Positions 1 through 11,931 are shown, counted from the first letter of the stretch. The stretch is 64,000 nt of DNA from Amaurobius ferox (GCA_951213105.1 OX578133.1:138613203-138677202), one strand, 5' to 3'. Numbers and translations are program-made. Notes: generated by a model not told the origin, from the sequence alone.

Positions 1-34
1 GCGTGCTAACCAATGGGCTACCGCGCCCTAATAT
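1..34 (-). mobile_element. tRNA-derived SINE, 5' head fragment
   Basis: The first bases are the complement of the SINE head, ending in the ctaccgcgccc motif that also closes the copy at 19364-19649. The window edge cuts it, so its length and 3' end are unknown. Confidence 0.7.
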
Positions 35-44
35 GGAATGTGAC

Positions 45-1309
45 CGCCCCTGACTTTGACACAAGCTTTGCATCAGAGTTTCATTTCTTCTATCAGGTGG
101 TGTAATGCAGCAGTTGGCATTAACTGCCATGCCTGTAGACGGACAGTTTTCAGCTCTTGAAGAATAGTTGGAGAGGGTTAACGGGCGCAGAGACAGCCCT
201 TCTAAGGGCCTCCCAAGCATTTTAGATGAGATTAAGGTCGGAAGAATACGCCGACCAATACATACGAGCAATAAATATCTTTGCTTTCAGGGAACTCGTC
301 CACCAGCTCTGCTCTGTATGTGGACGAGCTTTCAAACACATTAAACGAAAGTCTGGACCCACTGTTGCAGTGTAGGTGGTAGAGCCTTACGAAGGGTTCA
401 AGGATTTGATCCCGATATTAGTACCCCTTGTGTACACGTGCAGATCTGTGCGATATCCCAAAGATAATCCAGTCTATACTATAACACTACCACGTCTAAA
501 AGCATGGTGTTCAACGATTTTATTGGTTTGGTTGCGTCATTCTTGTTCTCGCCAGACCCTTAAATGTATGTTTATTGTGTGAACCTAGATCAAATTATGA
601 CTCATCCATGAAGAGTGCATTGGACCATTGTGCTTTTTTCCAAGTCACATACTGACCACACTACTTTAATCTTGCTCCTCTGGCCTTAGCGCTCAAAGAC
701 ACACAAACTCATGGTACCCGGGCATAGATTCCTTTGATATGTTACTTTTGCCTCTGGCAATATTGACTTTCTTATTGTTGTAGTAGCCATTGATCGGAGA
801 CCTGGTGCGGTCGTTCGACGATTGCATTTGTCCAGTCATGCAATGTACTGGTCATCAGATGATATTGTAGCCTTAGGAAGATCTGGAACACGTCTCCGTA
901 TAACGGTCCCACTTGTTTGGAATTGTTTCCATAAATGAGAAATGAAAATGGTTTACAGAAAAGAAATTGGCGACTAATAGACTGTCCTGCCTCAAGCCTT
1001 CGAACAGCATGCCAGAGCTGAGAATCTTCCAAACCTATTTTCTGTGTTCTAACAAAGCTAATTTAATGCAAAATTAACCCTAACACTCTTCGAATAATTT
1101 TATTTGAGCATTGAAACTCTTAGACGCAAACCAGTCGTTTTCACCCTACGCCTAATTTTCATATTATCCGAGAAGCAAATCACTATTGGACACATTATTT
1201 AATATTTGCATCCCATCGACGACAACAGTAAGTTTCACCCAATAAAATCCACGAATACGTTCGTAATTTAAAAATTTGCATCACATGCTTAACTTTTTAG
1301 AAGGCAGTG
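45..1309 (-). pseudogene. Degenerate Tc1/mariner-like transposon with decayed transposase
   Basis: Read on the minus strand, 1032-772 begins a transposase with a helix-turn-helix-like N-terminus (MEDSQLWHAVRRLEAGQSIS), as in Tc1-type proteins of arthropods. The C-terminal end is recognisable in broken frames at about 250-55: a remnant of the family's SPDLNLIENxW motif, then a segment ending ALHHLIEEMK. The reading frame is interrupted by shifts and stops, so it cannot encode an active enzyme. The outer end is probably 1309, where the minus strand starts cactgccttc next to a TA dinucleotide, the usual Tc1 target. The other terminal repeat was not found and may be lost or replaced by the SINE fragment at 1-34. 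Family assignment is by remembered similarity. Confidence 0.65.
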
Positions 1310-1384
1310 TATATTAAATGTTATTTAATGCGTATTTGATATAATACGCAGAACTTTTAATTTCCTAACTTTTCATAGTATAAG

Positions 1385-1747
1385 TAAAACTTCTGTCTAT
1401 TGATGGACCTAGGCATTTGAGCATCCCTGATCACGAATAAACAGCTTCTGAATGATATCTACTTGTTTGCCTGATATTCTATGAGTCTTAAACAGATAGA
1501 CCGATTTAGGTGAAATTTGGAACAATTCTTAATTAATTGGGAATTTTTTTTTATTAAAGAAGCACATATAAGGAGCTCATTGACGTTCTGTTCGATGAAG
1601 CTTCAGAAAGGCCCTATTTTTGGAATATCTTTTGCCGAAAATTGAAATCCAAATTATAAAGCAAATCTGAGCATTAAGATTAAACGACTAGGCATTTATA
1701 TATTTTGAGTACTCCAGAACACGAATTAATGGTATCCACAATGATGA
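1385..1747 (+). repeat. Degenerate dispersed-repeat fragment (R1-like)
   Basis: Phrases such as catttgagcatccctgat and gtgaaatttgg resemble the start of the R1 repeats at 20272 and 22540. The segment appears to resume after the SINE at 2163-2215, so the SINE landed inside an older repeat. The match is weak and by eye. Confidence 0.4.
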
Positions 1748-1761
1748 CTGTGTGTTTGTGT

Positions 1762-2148
1762 TGTTGAGACCCAGACCGTCCGACCTACCAGAAAGGTGTA
1801 AGGTAACTGTTTGGACGGCCGGGAAGTGTCACCCAATTTAGACCGGAACCCAGTGGGAGAGGCATCCACAGGGACCGTACCCTCACTCCCCTATCACCAA
1901 CCTCTCGGAAGGACTTACGGACCCACATGTTTAACGTGATCGTACTCCGCATGAACACGGCGGCAGTTGTGGCAGCGTGCAAATCCAGCGCGCAAACCAC
2001 CGGGCTACCGCGCCCGAAATATGCCAACAGCACGCGGTGTTTGTTAACAGGTGGTCATCCACCCAAGTACTAACCGCGCCCGATGCTGCTTGACTTCGGT
2101 GATCTAACGAGAACCGGTGTTTTCAGCACGGTACGGCCGTTGGCTCGG
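1762..2148 (-). mobile_element. Composite SINE: 5S rRNA head fused to a tRNA-SINE body
   Basis: The unit is bounded by perfect 14-bp target duplications (ctgtgtgtttgtgt at 1748-1761 and 2149-2162). Reading the minus strand from 2148, it starts with a full-length 5S rRNA-like segment (2144-2023). It then has the SINE head gggcgcggtagccc, the conserved body seen in the copies at 4497, 6205 and 19364, and a caacaac tail. Compared with 19364-19649, about 26 nt containing the tRNA B box (ggttcgattcc) are missing, and the flanks join as gcacgctgcc. Pol III transcription from the 5S internal promoter is inference. The flanking duplication shows that the composite inserted as one unit. Confidence 0.85.
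2023..2144 (-). pseudogene. 5S rRNA-derived sequence (SINE head)
   Basis: From 2144 downward the minus strand reads as a complete 5S rRNA: it begins gccaacggcc, carries the box A-like agcagcatcgggcgcggtt followed by agtactt, then a box C-like gatgaccacctg, and ends caccgcgtgctgttggc. It departs from the usual arthropod 5S in several places, including ctcgttag where ctcgtccg is usual and about 4 extra bases before caccgcg (acctgttaacaaacacc). It sits inside a retroposed unit, so it is not a working rRNA gene. Its internal promoter elements could still be competent. Confidence 0.85.
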
Positions 2149-2287
2149 CTGTGTGTTTGTGTGTAACATATCACTCGAATTGAGTGGCTTTAATGAAATT
2201 TGGTACAATGACTATAATTGGTAAAGCCGAGATGCTATTACAGTGCAATCGAACTCTAGAACGGTTTTTATTTTTTCGAATATTTTA

Positions 2288-2296
<9 letters not shown>

Positions 2297-2342
<46 letters not shown>
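2297..2342. repeat. (AT)n microsatellite
   Basis: Uninterrupted at dinucleotide run of about 46 bases. Confidence 0.95.
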
Positions 2343-2345
<3 letters not shown>

Positions 2346-3464
2346 GCAAATGCTGTTGCATATGTGCTATGCTATTAAATTGAATGTCAGCGGATACTGT
2401 GAGATCAGAACCCCAGTCTATAGAGTACAAGTCCAAAATTAAACAGTTAAATCATAAAAATCTTTGAATCTGATTCTCTAATTCGGGATGTTATTCATAT
2501 GGAAGGTTAAACTGGTCGATCGCTGGCAGGAATAAACGAAGAGTGTTGCAAACGAATAGTGGCATTATGTGCATTTCTTTTATTTAAAAGCGAGAGGCAT
2601 GATGTATAAGATATGCACCGTTTTCGAGATATTGTATATTTGTTTTTACCAAAAAACAGAAAAAATATCCTTAACTATTATATCCTGAAAATATAATTTC
2701 GTTGATTACATCAATTAATTGATAAAATGTATTAAAGTGAAACCTCTCTTGTTTTGACTGAAATGCCTGTTATGTCTTTTTATCTTAAGAAGGAGGATTT
2801 TGTTTTTACCACCAGAAACCGGCTGATATTTTTTTATCAATTATTTGTTGTATTTAACGAAATTTTATATTTCAGCTTATTTCTCCGAAGCTAACATGAA
2901 CTGTTTGTAAGTAAGGGGATACAATTTATTATATTATTACAATTTTTATTATACAATTTATGCACTGCAAGACACTATATTACATAAATATTCAATGTAT
3001 TAATGCTACTTTAAATATAACAAATATTTCATAAAAGTTCAATAGACAGCCTAAATAAAGAAAGAACAAGAATTAGATATGCTATGACTCATTTCTATTC
3101 TATTCATTTATCACAATGTATTTTCTACTCGAAATTATTAATTTCGAGAACTGTGGTGATAAAAGTAACCAACTTTCATAGTGTCGTTACGGTTTAAGGT
3201 CGGGCCCTCTCGCAAGATTGAATTCAGAGATCCCTCTTTCCACTATTTTCAAGACTTTATATACTTCTCAGTTCCCTTTTACGATCCTCTTCATGACCCT
3301 GGGACCTACTTGCATTGCAGGGCTTGCGGGCCAATTATTACGCTTACGCACGTACTGTCATTTAAATCTTAATTCTATAATCATACAGGGTTCCCGCTTA
3401 AGTCCTTATGCATCTTAACTTTTGATTGAAGCGTTCTAGAGCTGCAGAATCAGTGTCTACTAAT
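2343..3464. other. AT-rich non-coding stretch
   Basis: No exon, RNA gene or recognisable element was found. The segment 3181-3418 has higher GC and two short open frames, but no motif or splice context supports coding. Confidence 0.5.
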
Positions 3465-4095
3465 AAGAATGCGAATAAGCGTTTCCGATTGAGAAAGCTT
3501 GCAGCGCCTCTGACGGCGAATTGAAGAAGTTAGAATTCCTATTTCGAAAACAAAGCAGCATAAGCGGAACTTTTCCATTATAAAGTTGCAGAGCGTTCCC
3601 TGTTTTATGGAAAGACGTGTGGTTTGCACATATTTCCATACTAAATAGTAAACGTCTGTGTATACATAGAAATGAGGTTAAAGAGAAGTGATTATTATAC
3701 AAATGCCTTGTTTACTACTGAAGTTCTTCTGAAGGAAATGGCGAGAAATACGCATGGAAAAATTAAAAGCCAAGCAATAAGCACATTTTAATAATCATTC
3801 TTTTTGCAGTAAACCATAAAACAGAAAAATTTAAGCAATAAATGTTATATAAAAACTGTAGACAAATGATGCAATACAATAATTATTCCTTTTCGTTGAC
3901 CTCATTTTTTATCGCCTGTGTACAGGTTATGTGTAAATAATCGCACGTCTTTCCTGAATATAGGGCGCTCTGCAACTTTGAAATTGAAATTTTTTGCCTA
4001 TCTTGCTTCGTTTTCGAGATACGAATACTAACTTCTTCAATTTGCCAGAGGCGCTACAACCTTCTTCAACCGATAGCGCAGGCTCTGTTTCTGCA
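3465..4095. repeat. Inverted pair of diverged repeats (fold-back)
   Basis: The segment at about 3465-3640, reverse-complemented, matches about 3940-4095 across many blocks: cacgtctttcc, gctctgcaactt, gttttcga, taacttcttcaatt and aggcgct. The arms are diverged and separated by about 300 bp of unrelated sequence. This is either an old fold-back element or two opposed copies of one repeat. Confidence 0.65.
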
Positions 4096-4496
4096 ATTTT
4101 AGAACAATTCAGTGGAAAGTTAAAAATATACATAAGGGTTAGGAGGGAACAATTTATAATCATATTGAAATTAAATTTGAAATACTGCTATTGGTTTTGC
4201 TCATAATTTTAAGCTTTAAATCTTTTATTCAGAATGCCACTGCTTTTGTAAGAGTAAAAATGGGGCAAATTGTAAAAGTGATACAATTTAATTTATTGCA
4301 TAATGTAACAAAATAGAAGGAAATATATCTCTTAAGTAGGGAAATACTTTAGAAAGCTATACGTTGTTAGGTCCTGCTAAAACTACGGGATTACGTGTAA
4401 AAATCGAGCAAGGCTCCATTTTATGTAGTTTCCCAATTCAATTTGAAGCAAATGGTGAGTAAACACATGCTATCCGATTTTCCACTATATACTGTC

Positions 4497-4780
4497 TGGG
4501 CGCGGTAGCCCAGTGGTCAGCGTGCGGGAATTGCACTCGATAGGCCCGGGTTCGATTCCCTCCGCTGCCAAAACTGCCGCCGTGTTCACGCGGAGTACGA
4601 TCACGTTAAACATGTGGTTCCGTAAGTCCTTCCGAGAGGTTGGTGGTAGGGGAAGAAAGGTACGGTCTCTGCGGATGCCTCCCCCACTGGGTTCCGGTCT
4701 AAATTAGTTGGCTTTTCCCGGCCGTCCAAACTGTTACCTTACACCTTTCTGGTAGGTCGGACGGTCTGGGTCTTAACAAC
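4497..4780 (+). mobile_element. Full-length tRNA-derived SINE (with B box)
   Basis: The head gggcgcggtagcccagtgg carries the A-box-like part, and ggttcgattcc is a clear B box. The common SINE body follows, ending in cggacggtctgggtc and a short aacaac tail. A short direct repeat, tactgtc, flanks it (4490-4496 and 4781-4787). It is the plus-strand reference for this family in the window. Confidence 0.85.
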
Positions 4781-4789
4781 TACTGTCGA

Positions 4790-6100
4790 TATTGGTTTGT
4801 AAGTGGCGGTCGCCAACCTACTGCTTATGAGCTACTGGGGATTATAAATTCTCTACTATGTATACGATTGGTAATGCTGAGCCCGGTGCAGTTGCACTGA
4901 CCTCAATCTGGTTCTAGTTGTTGTGATTTATAGAAGTTTTCGAAATTAAAATCCGTTTTTTATTTTTCATAAGCTCACCTTTGTATAGTTTATCAAAATA
5001 TTACATGTACGTCAACATTCTTTAATTAGATACACGTGTTTAACTTTTAATGCCATTGTTTCGAATTTGTTTCGTCAGCTAAACGTTTGCAATACTTTTT
5101 ATCTGTCTGGGTTTAATACAATTCAGCAAAATAACTGAATAACGTCGCAGTCGTAACAATGCATCAAGACTGTGTCGTGTGTGCAGATGCCATATCCTGA
5201 GTACGCATAAATGGATGGAACCACGAACTTTATGTAGTCTGATCCATCGCGGCGTGGAATTTGAAGGCTACATTAAACGCATGTCGCTTTTATGAATGAT
5301 TTGTCTCTCTTGAAATAATAATCTGAAAGTAAATTTACAACACTGGCGTACGCATTCGGTGAAGCATGGATGAAACGTCATAAAAGTGCTAAAGATTGCA
5401 GACGACGAAGACACTAAAATATATGAAATTGCTGCAATAATTAATGTTTTCGAACTGAATTTTTCTCCATTAAAAATATCCTGTAAATTTTTGATATTGC
5501 ATTACGAACAGAGAGCGAAAAGTACAGTTCTGACATTGTACATATAGACTAATATCAACCGGTAGTTGTGCAAGACACGGTTAGAATTTTGATTTAAGCT
5601 TTAGTTAATGAAATATGCATTAATTAATAAAATTTAGCAATGGGCAAATTTAATGGGTCGAGCTGACTTATAATTCCTATGAGATTATTGCTTGCAAAAC
5701 CCCCACTAATATGTCCCGAGGACAATTATATGCCTTATTGTTGATTTTTATAAACAGAACGTTTCGCAACTATGATTGTCATGAACAATTACGATTAAAA
5801 TGCAATTATAGCAGTTAGCAATTATATGTCTTATTGTTGATTCGTATAATCAATTAATAAAGTAATTACGTAAACTAATTTTTCATAATCACGATTGTTA
5901 GAACTTTTAGCATGTTAAATGTCTGTTTAGTTGATAACCATTTAATTTGTTTACATTTGTTTACGTTGTACAATCAGTTAAATCTCGAATTAAATATTTA
6001 CCTGGTTATTAATACCTATAGCTCACATTCTGTTATATTATTATAAAATGCCACTAAAACGAAAACAATCTTATCGTACTATGCATAAAAATCGAAAACG
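4790..6100. other. Non-coding stretch
   Basis: No gene was seen. A roughly 30-bp direct repeat built on caattatatg.cttattgttgatt occurs at about 5723 and 5820. Confidence 0.5.
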
Positions 6101-6108
6101 TTCTAAAA

Positions 6109-6776
6109 CAGTGGTGAGCAACCCTTGGGTCGCAACCCCATTCAGGGTCTCGAGGATTTACTAAGGGGTTGCTGAAATTATTTTTTATTGAAGACAGAAA
6201 GTGTTGTTGTTGAGACCCAGACCGTCCGACCTACCAGAAAGGTGTAAGGTAACTGTATGGACGGCCGGGAAGTGCCACCCAATTTAGACCGGAACCCAGT
6301 GTGGGAGGCATCCACAGGGACCGTACCCTCCTTCCCCTACCACCAACCTCTCGGAAGGACTTACGGACCCACATGTTTAACGTGATCGTACTCCGCATGA
6401 ACACGGCGGCATTTGTGGCAGCGTGCAAAGAAGACAGAAAGTGTGTGGAAGTTTAAGAAAAAATTAGTGTTTACTTTTTGTTTCAATATATAGATGTAAA
6501 CACAAATTTCACATTAGGATTGTTAAACATTTTGTGTATTTTTTTTATTAATAGTGTTTTCCTGTTTTATAAATATCCTACATTATTTCTAGCTACATGA
6601 AACATTTTGACATTTTTAATTGATAAATCTAACTAATATTGGTGAATGTGAATTAAATACTCATTAAAATTGTATATTTAATTATAATTTTATTTTCCCT
6701 TATTTTATGGCATGGGATTCCTAAATAAAGTAATACTTCAGTGGGGACGCACTAACAAAAAGGTTGCGCACCACTG
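6109..6776. mobile_element. Small non-autonomous hAT element (MITE)
   Basis: It begins cagtggtgagcaacc and ends ggttgcgcaccactg, inverted termini differing at one base. The flanking octamers ttctaaaa and ttctagag match at 6 of 8 positions, consistent with a decayed hAT duplication. Without the nested SINE and its extra duplication copy (6205-6444) it would be about 430 bp, and it has no coding capacity. Confidence 0.8.
6205..6429 (-). mobile_element. SINE, B-box-less subfamily, 5'-truncated
   Basis: A perfect 15-bp duplication (gaagacagaaagtgt at 6190-6204 and 6430-6444) encloses SINE body and tail. The 5' end stops at the junction gcagcgtgcaaa (plus strand), which the 5S-headed copy at 1762-2148 also has (gcagcgtgcaaatcc) and the B-box-bearing copies lack. 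It is nested in the hAT MITE. Confidence 0.85.
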
Positions 6777-6989
6777 TTCTAGAGCTTCTGGTAGGCCGTC
6801 ATAAACTCTTTCATTTTATAATGCATAGGGGCATTTTGTTTATATCTCAAAATTTCTATACGTTTGCATTTCTAAACTAATAGACAAATGAAATCGTAAC
6901 TCTTGAAAATAAAACACTTTAAAATAAAGTCCCAAAGTTGTTATTTTACATCTTGCAATCTTAGTATCTTCATTACTTTCCCTACATAC

Positions 6990-7180
6990 ACAATGTAATG
7001 CATAGTATAGGGAAAGTATAGTGACGGGGTCGGAAATTTGAATTAAAATTTTCGTTGGAAAAGCACGTTTCAAACATCCCTGAACGCGAATCGAACGCAT
7101 TTGAGGTGATGTCTGTGTGAGAGTGTATGCAAGTGAGCATGTGGAGGCGATATCTCCCGAACGAATGGACTGTTCCAAGC
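6990..7180 (+). repeat. Degenerate R1-like repeat fragment
   Basis: The order tagggaaagtatagtgac, a segment similar to the start of the 20272 copy, gatgtctgtgtgagagtg and cgatatctcccgaacg parallels the order of motifs in the R1 repeats. Similarity was judged by eye. Confidence 0.45.
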
Positions 7181-7943
7181 GTGATTTGGTACTATTATTA
7201 CAATCAGTGCATATAATTATAATCAGTGTCCCCCTAGTAAGAATAAATAAAGAAGTTTTAAATGAAAATATTATCATTTTTATTAAATTTGATCATTTTT
7301 ATTAAATTCAAATATATTTATATAAACATTTAATATTTTTATATCAAAATATAAATATTTCATGCTATAAATATTTTTATATCAAAACAAATACAGCATA
7401 TAAACATTTTCATATAATCTACATATCTATTTACATAATATTGGCAAAAAGTATGCATTCATTCACTCAGAACATCAGAAGTTAATTTTGCATTCGGTAG
7501 AGATACACTCTCCAAATCTATTTTCCTCATTCCTTTAACAGACACAATGATTATAATAAGAGTAGTGGATAAAGGGGCGTTCTGTAACAGCGCGCAGTAT
7601 ATGCGACATGCTCCGCATACCGCATATACCGCGAGCTTCCTCCCGTGAGGAGAAATTTTTGAGGAACTGATCTGAATTTCCCCATCTTTTTAGTTCCTTT
7701 TTCTTTAGGAAAAACTTTTTTCGATGGCAATGAGAATTTGAGCAGGAGCGGTAATCCTCATTTTTTACTGATAAACACTAAGGAATTTTAGGAGAGTTGA
7801 TTGATGGTTAGGTGATGTAGAGTATGATGAATTTTGAGAAGTTGATAATGCGTGAGTGGTTTCCCTTTTTTCCAGAAATCTGACGGTGGGTGGTGCACCT
7901 TGTGAGTGTTTCGGGAACTAGGAGGATGTTTGCTTTGTTAAGA

Positions 7944-8234
7944 AATTTTAGACCTAAAAATAGTTTTTATTGGTATTAACTACTTAGATGCTTTACAAAA
8001 CAATTATTTATATAAGTTAAAGCCTCTTAGCCATCATTTTAGGGAACAAGAGAGAAATTTTCCTTCTTTAATGGTTTTAGACCTAGAAAAACTTTTTAAT
8101 TGGTGTTAATGACTTAAAGGTTTTGCAAAACTGTGTGAATGTTTTAGAAGATAGCGCCTCATAATGAATATTTCAGCAACTCGACAAACTTTTTATCTTT
8201 TAGAGGTTTAGACCTAAAAAGAACTTTTTCTTTA

Positions 8235-8235
<1 letters not shown>
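7944..8235 (+). repeat. Degenerate tandem repeat, about 130-bp unit
   Basis: Three units start near 7947, 8075 and 8206 with the motif ttagacctaaaaa or ttagacctagaaaa, followed by similar attggt.ttaa.*actta text in the first two. Confidence 0.55.

Positions 8236-8237
<2 letters not shown>

Positions 8238-8301
<64 letters not shown>
8238..8301. repeat. (TA)n microsatellite
   Basis: Uninterrupted ta run of about 60 bases. Confidence 0.95.
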
Positions 8302-8303
<2 letters not shown>

Positions 8304-8542
8304 GTTTGACTTGTTATAGATTCGCAACATTAGTGAATCTCTATGTAAGCTAATAAATTCAGTCTTAGTCTAGGAACACCATCTTTCAGTAGGTTTTGGC
8401 AGAATGCACATCATAAAGATTCCAACTATGTTTTCAGGCATTGTAGAGAAAATACATACTTTGAAGATAATAAATTGAATCTCGCAAGTGTCTAACTTTA
8501 AAATTATTTTAAATCATATAACATTTCTAAGTGGAAGCGTGT

Positions 8543-8543
<1 letters not shown>

Positions 8544-8577
<34 letters not shown>
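8544..8577 (+). repeat. Poly(A) tract
   Basis: About 34 consecutive A. Homopolymers of this length are unreliable in assemblies. No retroposed gene was recognised upstream. Confidence 0.9.
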
Positions 8578-8579
<2 letters not shown>

Positions 8580-9475
8580 AAATGAAAAATTCAAAGCGTT
8601 CTTTAATTTCGACTTTATATTTACTTTAAAACTGTAGATTAAAATCTATTATACCCCTAAAAACGAACTACGAACTTCATTGAACTCCGATGGGCCCAAA
8701 CTTGATTTATTTTTTACCCAAATGAACTAAGCAGGAAACTGCTTATCCTTATCTGATTTCAACAGACCTTCAATTAATGCGGAGGTAAGGATAAGATGCA
8801 ATTCTTTTAAAATGATTTTAGCTACGGGTATGTCTTAACTGCACTTGTTTCTTTCTCCTATGTAATTTGTAGATATAAAGTTTGCTAGAAACAAAATGTA
8901 TGGTTCCTTTTCTAAAACATTTTCGTTAAACAACATAGATATATATCTTTTCTAAGATAAACAAGAAGTGGTAGTCATGTAAATTTAAACACGCACACGC
9001 AATTTATTGAGTTATACATTTAAACAAAATTTTATCTGTAGAAAAAAAATCATGCAAAGTATTTTTGAATTCTGCGTCTTTATTTTTTTGGTTGTTGTTG
9101 CTCACACGGATGGACTGTCTGTTTTTCCTATATTTCATGTATAGAGCAATTGAGGCTTGTATAAAAATATGCATAATGTGTGCAATAATACTTGCTGCAT
9201 GCCACATTTCTAAAAATTTAGGCATCTCTATGAAAGGTAACAACCTGGGAATGAATCCTTTAAGGTTTTATATAATTTAGAGAAAATTACACGTTTTCAT
9301 AACTTTCCATCTGCAATGTCTGTAAAATTCACACATCTTTCTTATAAAATACGTCTTTGAAAAATATCATCAAGCAGAAAAATTTCGAAACAGCTATTAC
9401 AATTATTAGTCACAACTCTATAAAACCATAGGTCTTTATAATAAAATAGATTTAGATTTGTGAAGTCATTTTTAT
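8578..9475. other. Non-coding stretch
   Basis: No supportable gene or element. Small open frames on both strands at 9004-9280 overlap each other and look like chance. Confidence 0.5.
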
Positions 9476-9589
9476 TTCGTACGTCAGTACGTTGACGTCA
9501 GTACGTTGTTCTGCAGCGATTTGTATTATCTATACTGTCATGCCTTCTAGAGGCAGCACAAGGCAAAACCTCACATAGTCAAACTCTTT

Positions 9590-9850
9590 CAACAATGCCT
9601 CCGTGAGGTTCACATCCTTCTATGGACAGTCAGGTCTGAGACCACTCGCCAATCATGTTTGAGATATGTTACGAAGGCAGTTGAAGCCACCAAGGAATGC
9701 TGAGCAAATTAAACTAACCCAAGAATGTCCAAAAATCTATCAGAATCTGCCCCAGGAACACATTAGCATGTTCTTTCACTCCATAGTTCACTGTATATTG
9801 GCTTGGTGCACCGCTAAAGAAGATTTTACTACGCATTAGCATGCGAGTGT
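9590..9850 (+). pseudogene. Remnant of a Tc1/mariner transposase C-terminus
   Basis: Around 9655-9830 the plus strand can be read, with stops, as MLRRQLKPPRNAEQIKLTQ followed by NLPQEHISMFFHSI. These resemble the LGRQL and IPQEHI-type C-terminal blocks of Tc1 transposases. No terminal repeats were identified. Confidence 0.45.
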
Positions 9851-9859
9851 TATGTTGCC

Positions 9860-11840
9860 ACTGCTTTTTAATAAAATAAAATCCCTTTAAAATGAAAATG
9901 TAATCATTTCTTTACTTCTACTTACACTTTGAGTGTGTAAAGTTTCATAGCATTATACCAATTGCTTCTGGGTGCATCGATTTTTGTGTATCTATGAGTG
10001 TAATTGAAAAGCATATCACTTATGACTTATATTTTCACAGAGTTTTGAATTTTGTATGAATATTGAGTTATCAAGGATCTCTTTGAATAGCTAATAAATG
10101 TCAAAATTAAACTATCTCATAAAAACATATAAAATTTTATAAAAAAAAATTATAAACGCCAGGTCAACTTTAACTCAAGAAAAAAATGAAACAGCTTCCA
10201 ATAAATTATTAAACTTAACTAACTATTTAAAAAAGTTCAACTACAAAATATCATGTTTTCTATTCGAAAATGTAATATATTGCTTATGTATGGTTAAAGT
10301 TATTTTCTGAATATTATATAATAATACTCATTTGAACCAAATTTCTTTCGAAAAAGTGTTAGATTTTTTTTAAAAATTGCACGAAATATCATTTGAATAG
10401 TGGCGAAATTACTGTGAAATTAATGAAGCTTAAGCTTCAGGCTCTCGGCTAAAGACGGGGCTTCCATGGATCCAAGCTATTGATATTTTTATGTAAATAT
10501 GTTTTTATATTGATTTTTACAGAAGTTTACGTTTGTTTTTATAAATTTGCGTTCTGTTAATTTTCAATCGGTGACGTGCCACATTTCTAAATATTTTTAG
10601 ATATATATCAACAGAAAGTGTAAAATATATTCACATCCAGAAGTATAAATCTTAATTTAACGATAACCGCTTGACATTACTAATCTTTATCACATTATAA
10701 CCATTTCACAATTTCCCCATAATTTGCGATGTTGAAAGAAACACTGACTCCAAAAGAACTGCGAATAATGTTCAGCGTAGGCTCCCCCAAATTGATAATC
10801 CGTCACTGCATTTAACATTGCACATTTTTTTTTTTACAACAGCATGTTTTATACTTCACTACATGATAAAAACCCTGATTGCTTCTTTGTTTAATGTTCA
10901 TAACCCGCTTTTCATAGATCCACATTCTCAATTAGTACGATCTTGTTTTTTGAGAACCTCAAGACTGACCAAATTCATAGGCAGAATATCAATATTCTAG
11001 ACCACGTTCTATTGGGAGGGATCTAGTTTGAATTTCTCTTGAAGGTCACTTTTAGTCTGCACTGCCCACTGCTCCAGATCTCTTATTACGGCGTAGACAA
11101 ACGTCAAATGTGACCTTTAAGTTGCTAATCATAACAGAATTTCAGGAAGAAAGTGAATATGTTGAAACTTGACCCTCAAATTAAAATATATAACACCCAG
11201 AATTATTTAAATGCATTGAAGTAAGACGATGGTGTCCAACCTTTTAGGTTCAAGGCCGGAATGCAAGTTGATTTCAGCTGTCGAGATTCAAATGATAGGG
11301 GAAAACATAAGGTGTTATTGTGTTATTTTAAACTGCTCATGAATGATTGTTGCATTTTCCTTTTAAATTTATATTATAAGTGATTAATTTTAGCTGAAAC
11401 AGAAATTGTTTTGCAATTATTTAAAATTTACGATTTGGCTACAATTGAAATCATAATTAAAATTACTTCAATAAGAACCATTTGCAAATTGTTTTATATT
11501 TAAAACCTGTTACAAAGAATCCAGGTAAATTAAAGAAATATTTTTGACTCATTTCACTACAGAGGAACACAACATAAATTTATAGAAGGGGACATGTAAC
11601 ATATAAATAATGTAGCAATTTGGGAAAATGGCTGATGTTATTTATATTCTTTTGAGTTTCTTGTTTAAAGGTGATATTTAAACATCTGTTTGATGTAAGA
11701 AAGGTAAATTGCAAAAGTTAATTAGACTTGTTAACTTTTATTGATTCGCATTAGTTATCATTTAAGCCATATTAATAATATTTTAAGGTTCTGCTGCTTT
11801 AATTTTAAAATTTTATACTCAAGAATACAAATATATATAT
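9860..11840. other. Non-coding AT-rich stretch
   Basis: I saw no exon, RNA gene or element that I can support. A short segment at 10420-10470 resembles part of 17640-17720. Confidence 0.4.
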
Positions 11841-11931
11841 AATGTTTCATAATTTTATTATCCGCTTTAATCGGTTTCTTGTAATCTCTGTTATTTTTGT
11901 CTTTAATCCCATTTTTAAAGCTCTTACGTTT

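Noticed and set aside
2023..2144. Functional 5S rRNA gene
   Set aside because: It lies inside a unit with its own target duplication, has several changes and an insertion relative to typical 5S, and no array of 5S genes is nearby.
1747..2162. The 5S-SINE arrangement as a chance insertion of a SINE next to a 5S gene
   Set aside because: The target duplication lies outside the 5S part, so both halves were inserted together.
4497..4580. tRNA gene
   Set aside because: The A- and B-box-like sequence belongs to the SINE head. The same head and body recur elsewhere, and the cloverleaf is not complete.
6840..7277. 145-codon minus-strand frame
   Set aside because: Overlaps a degenerate R1-like repeat and has no motif or splice support.
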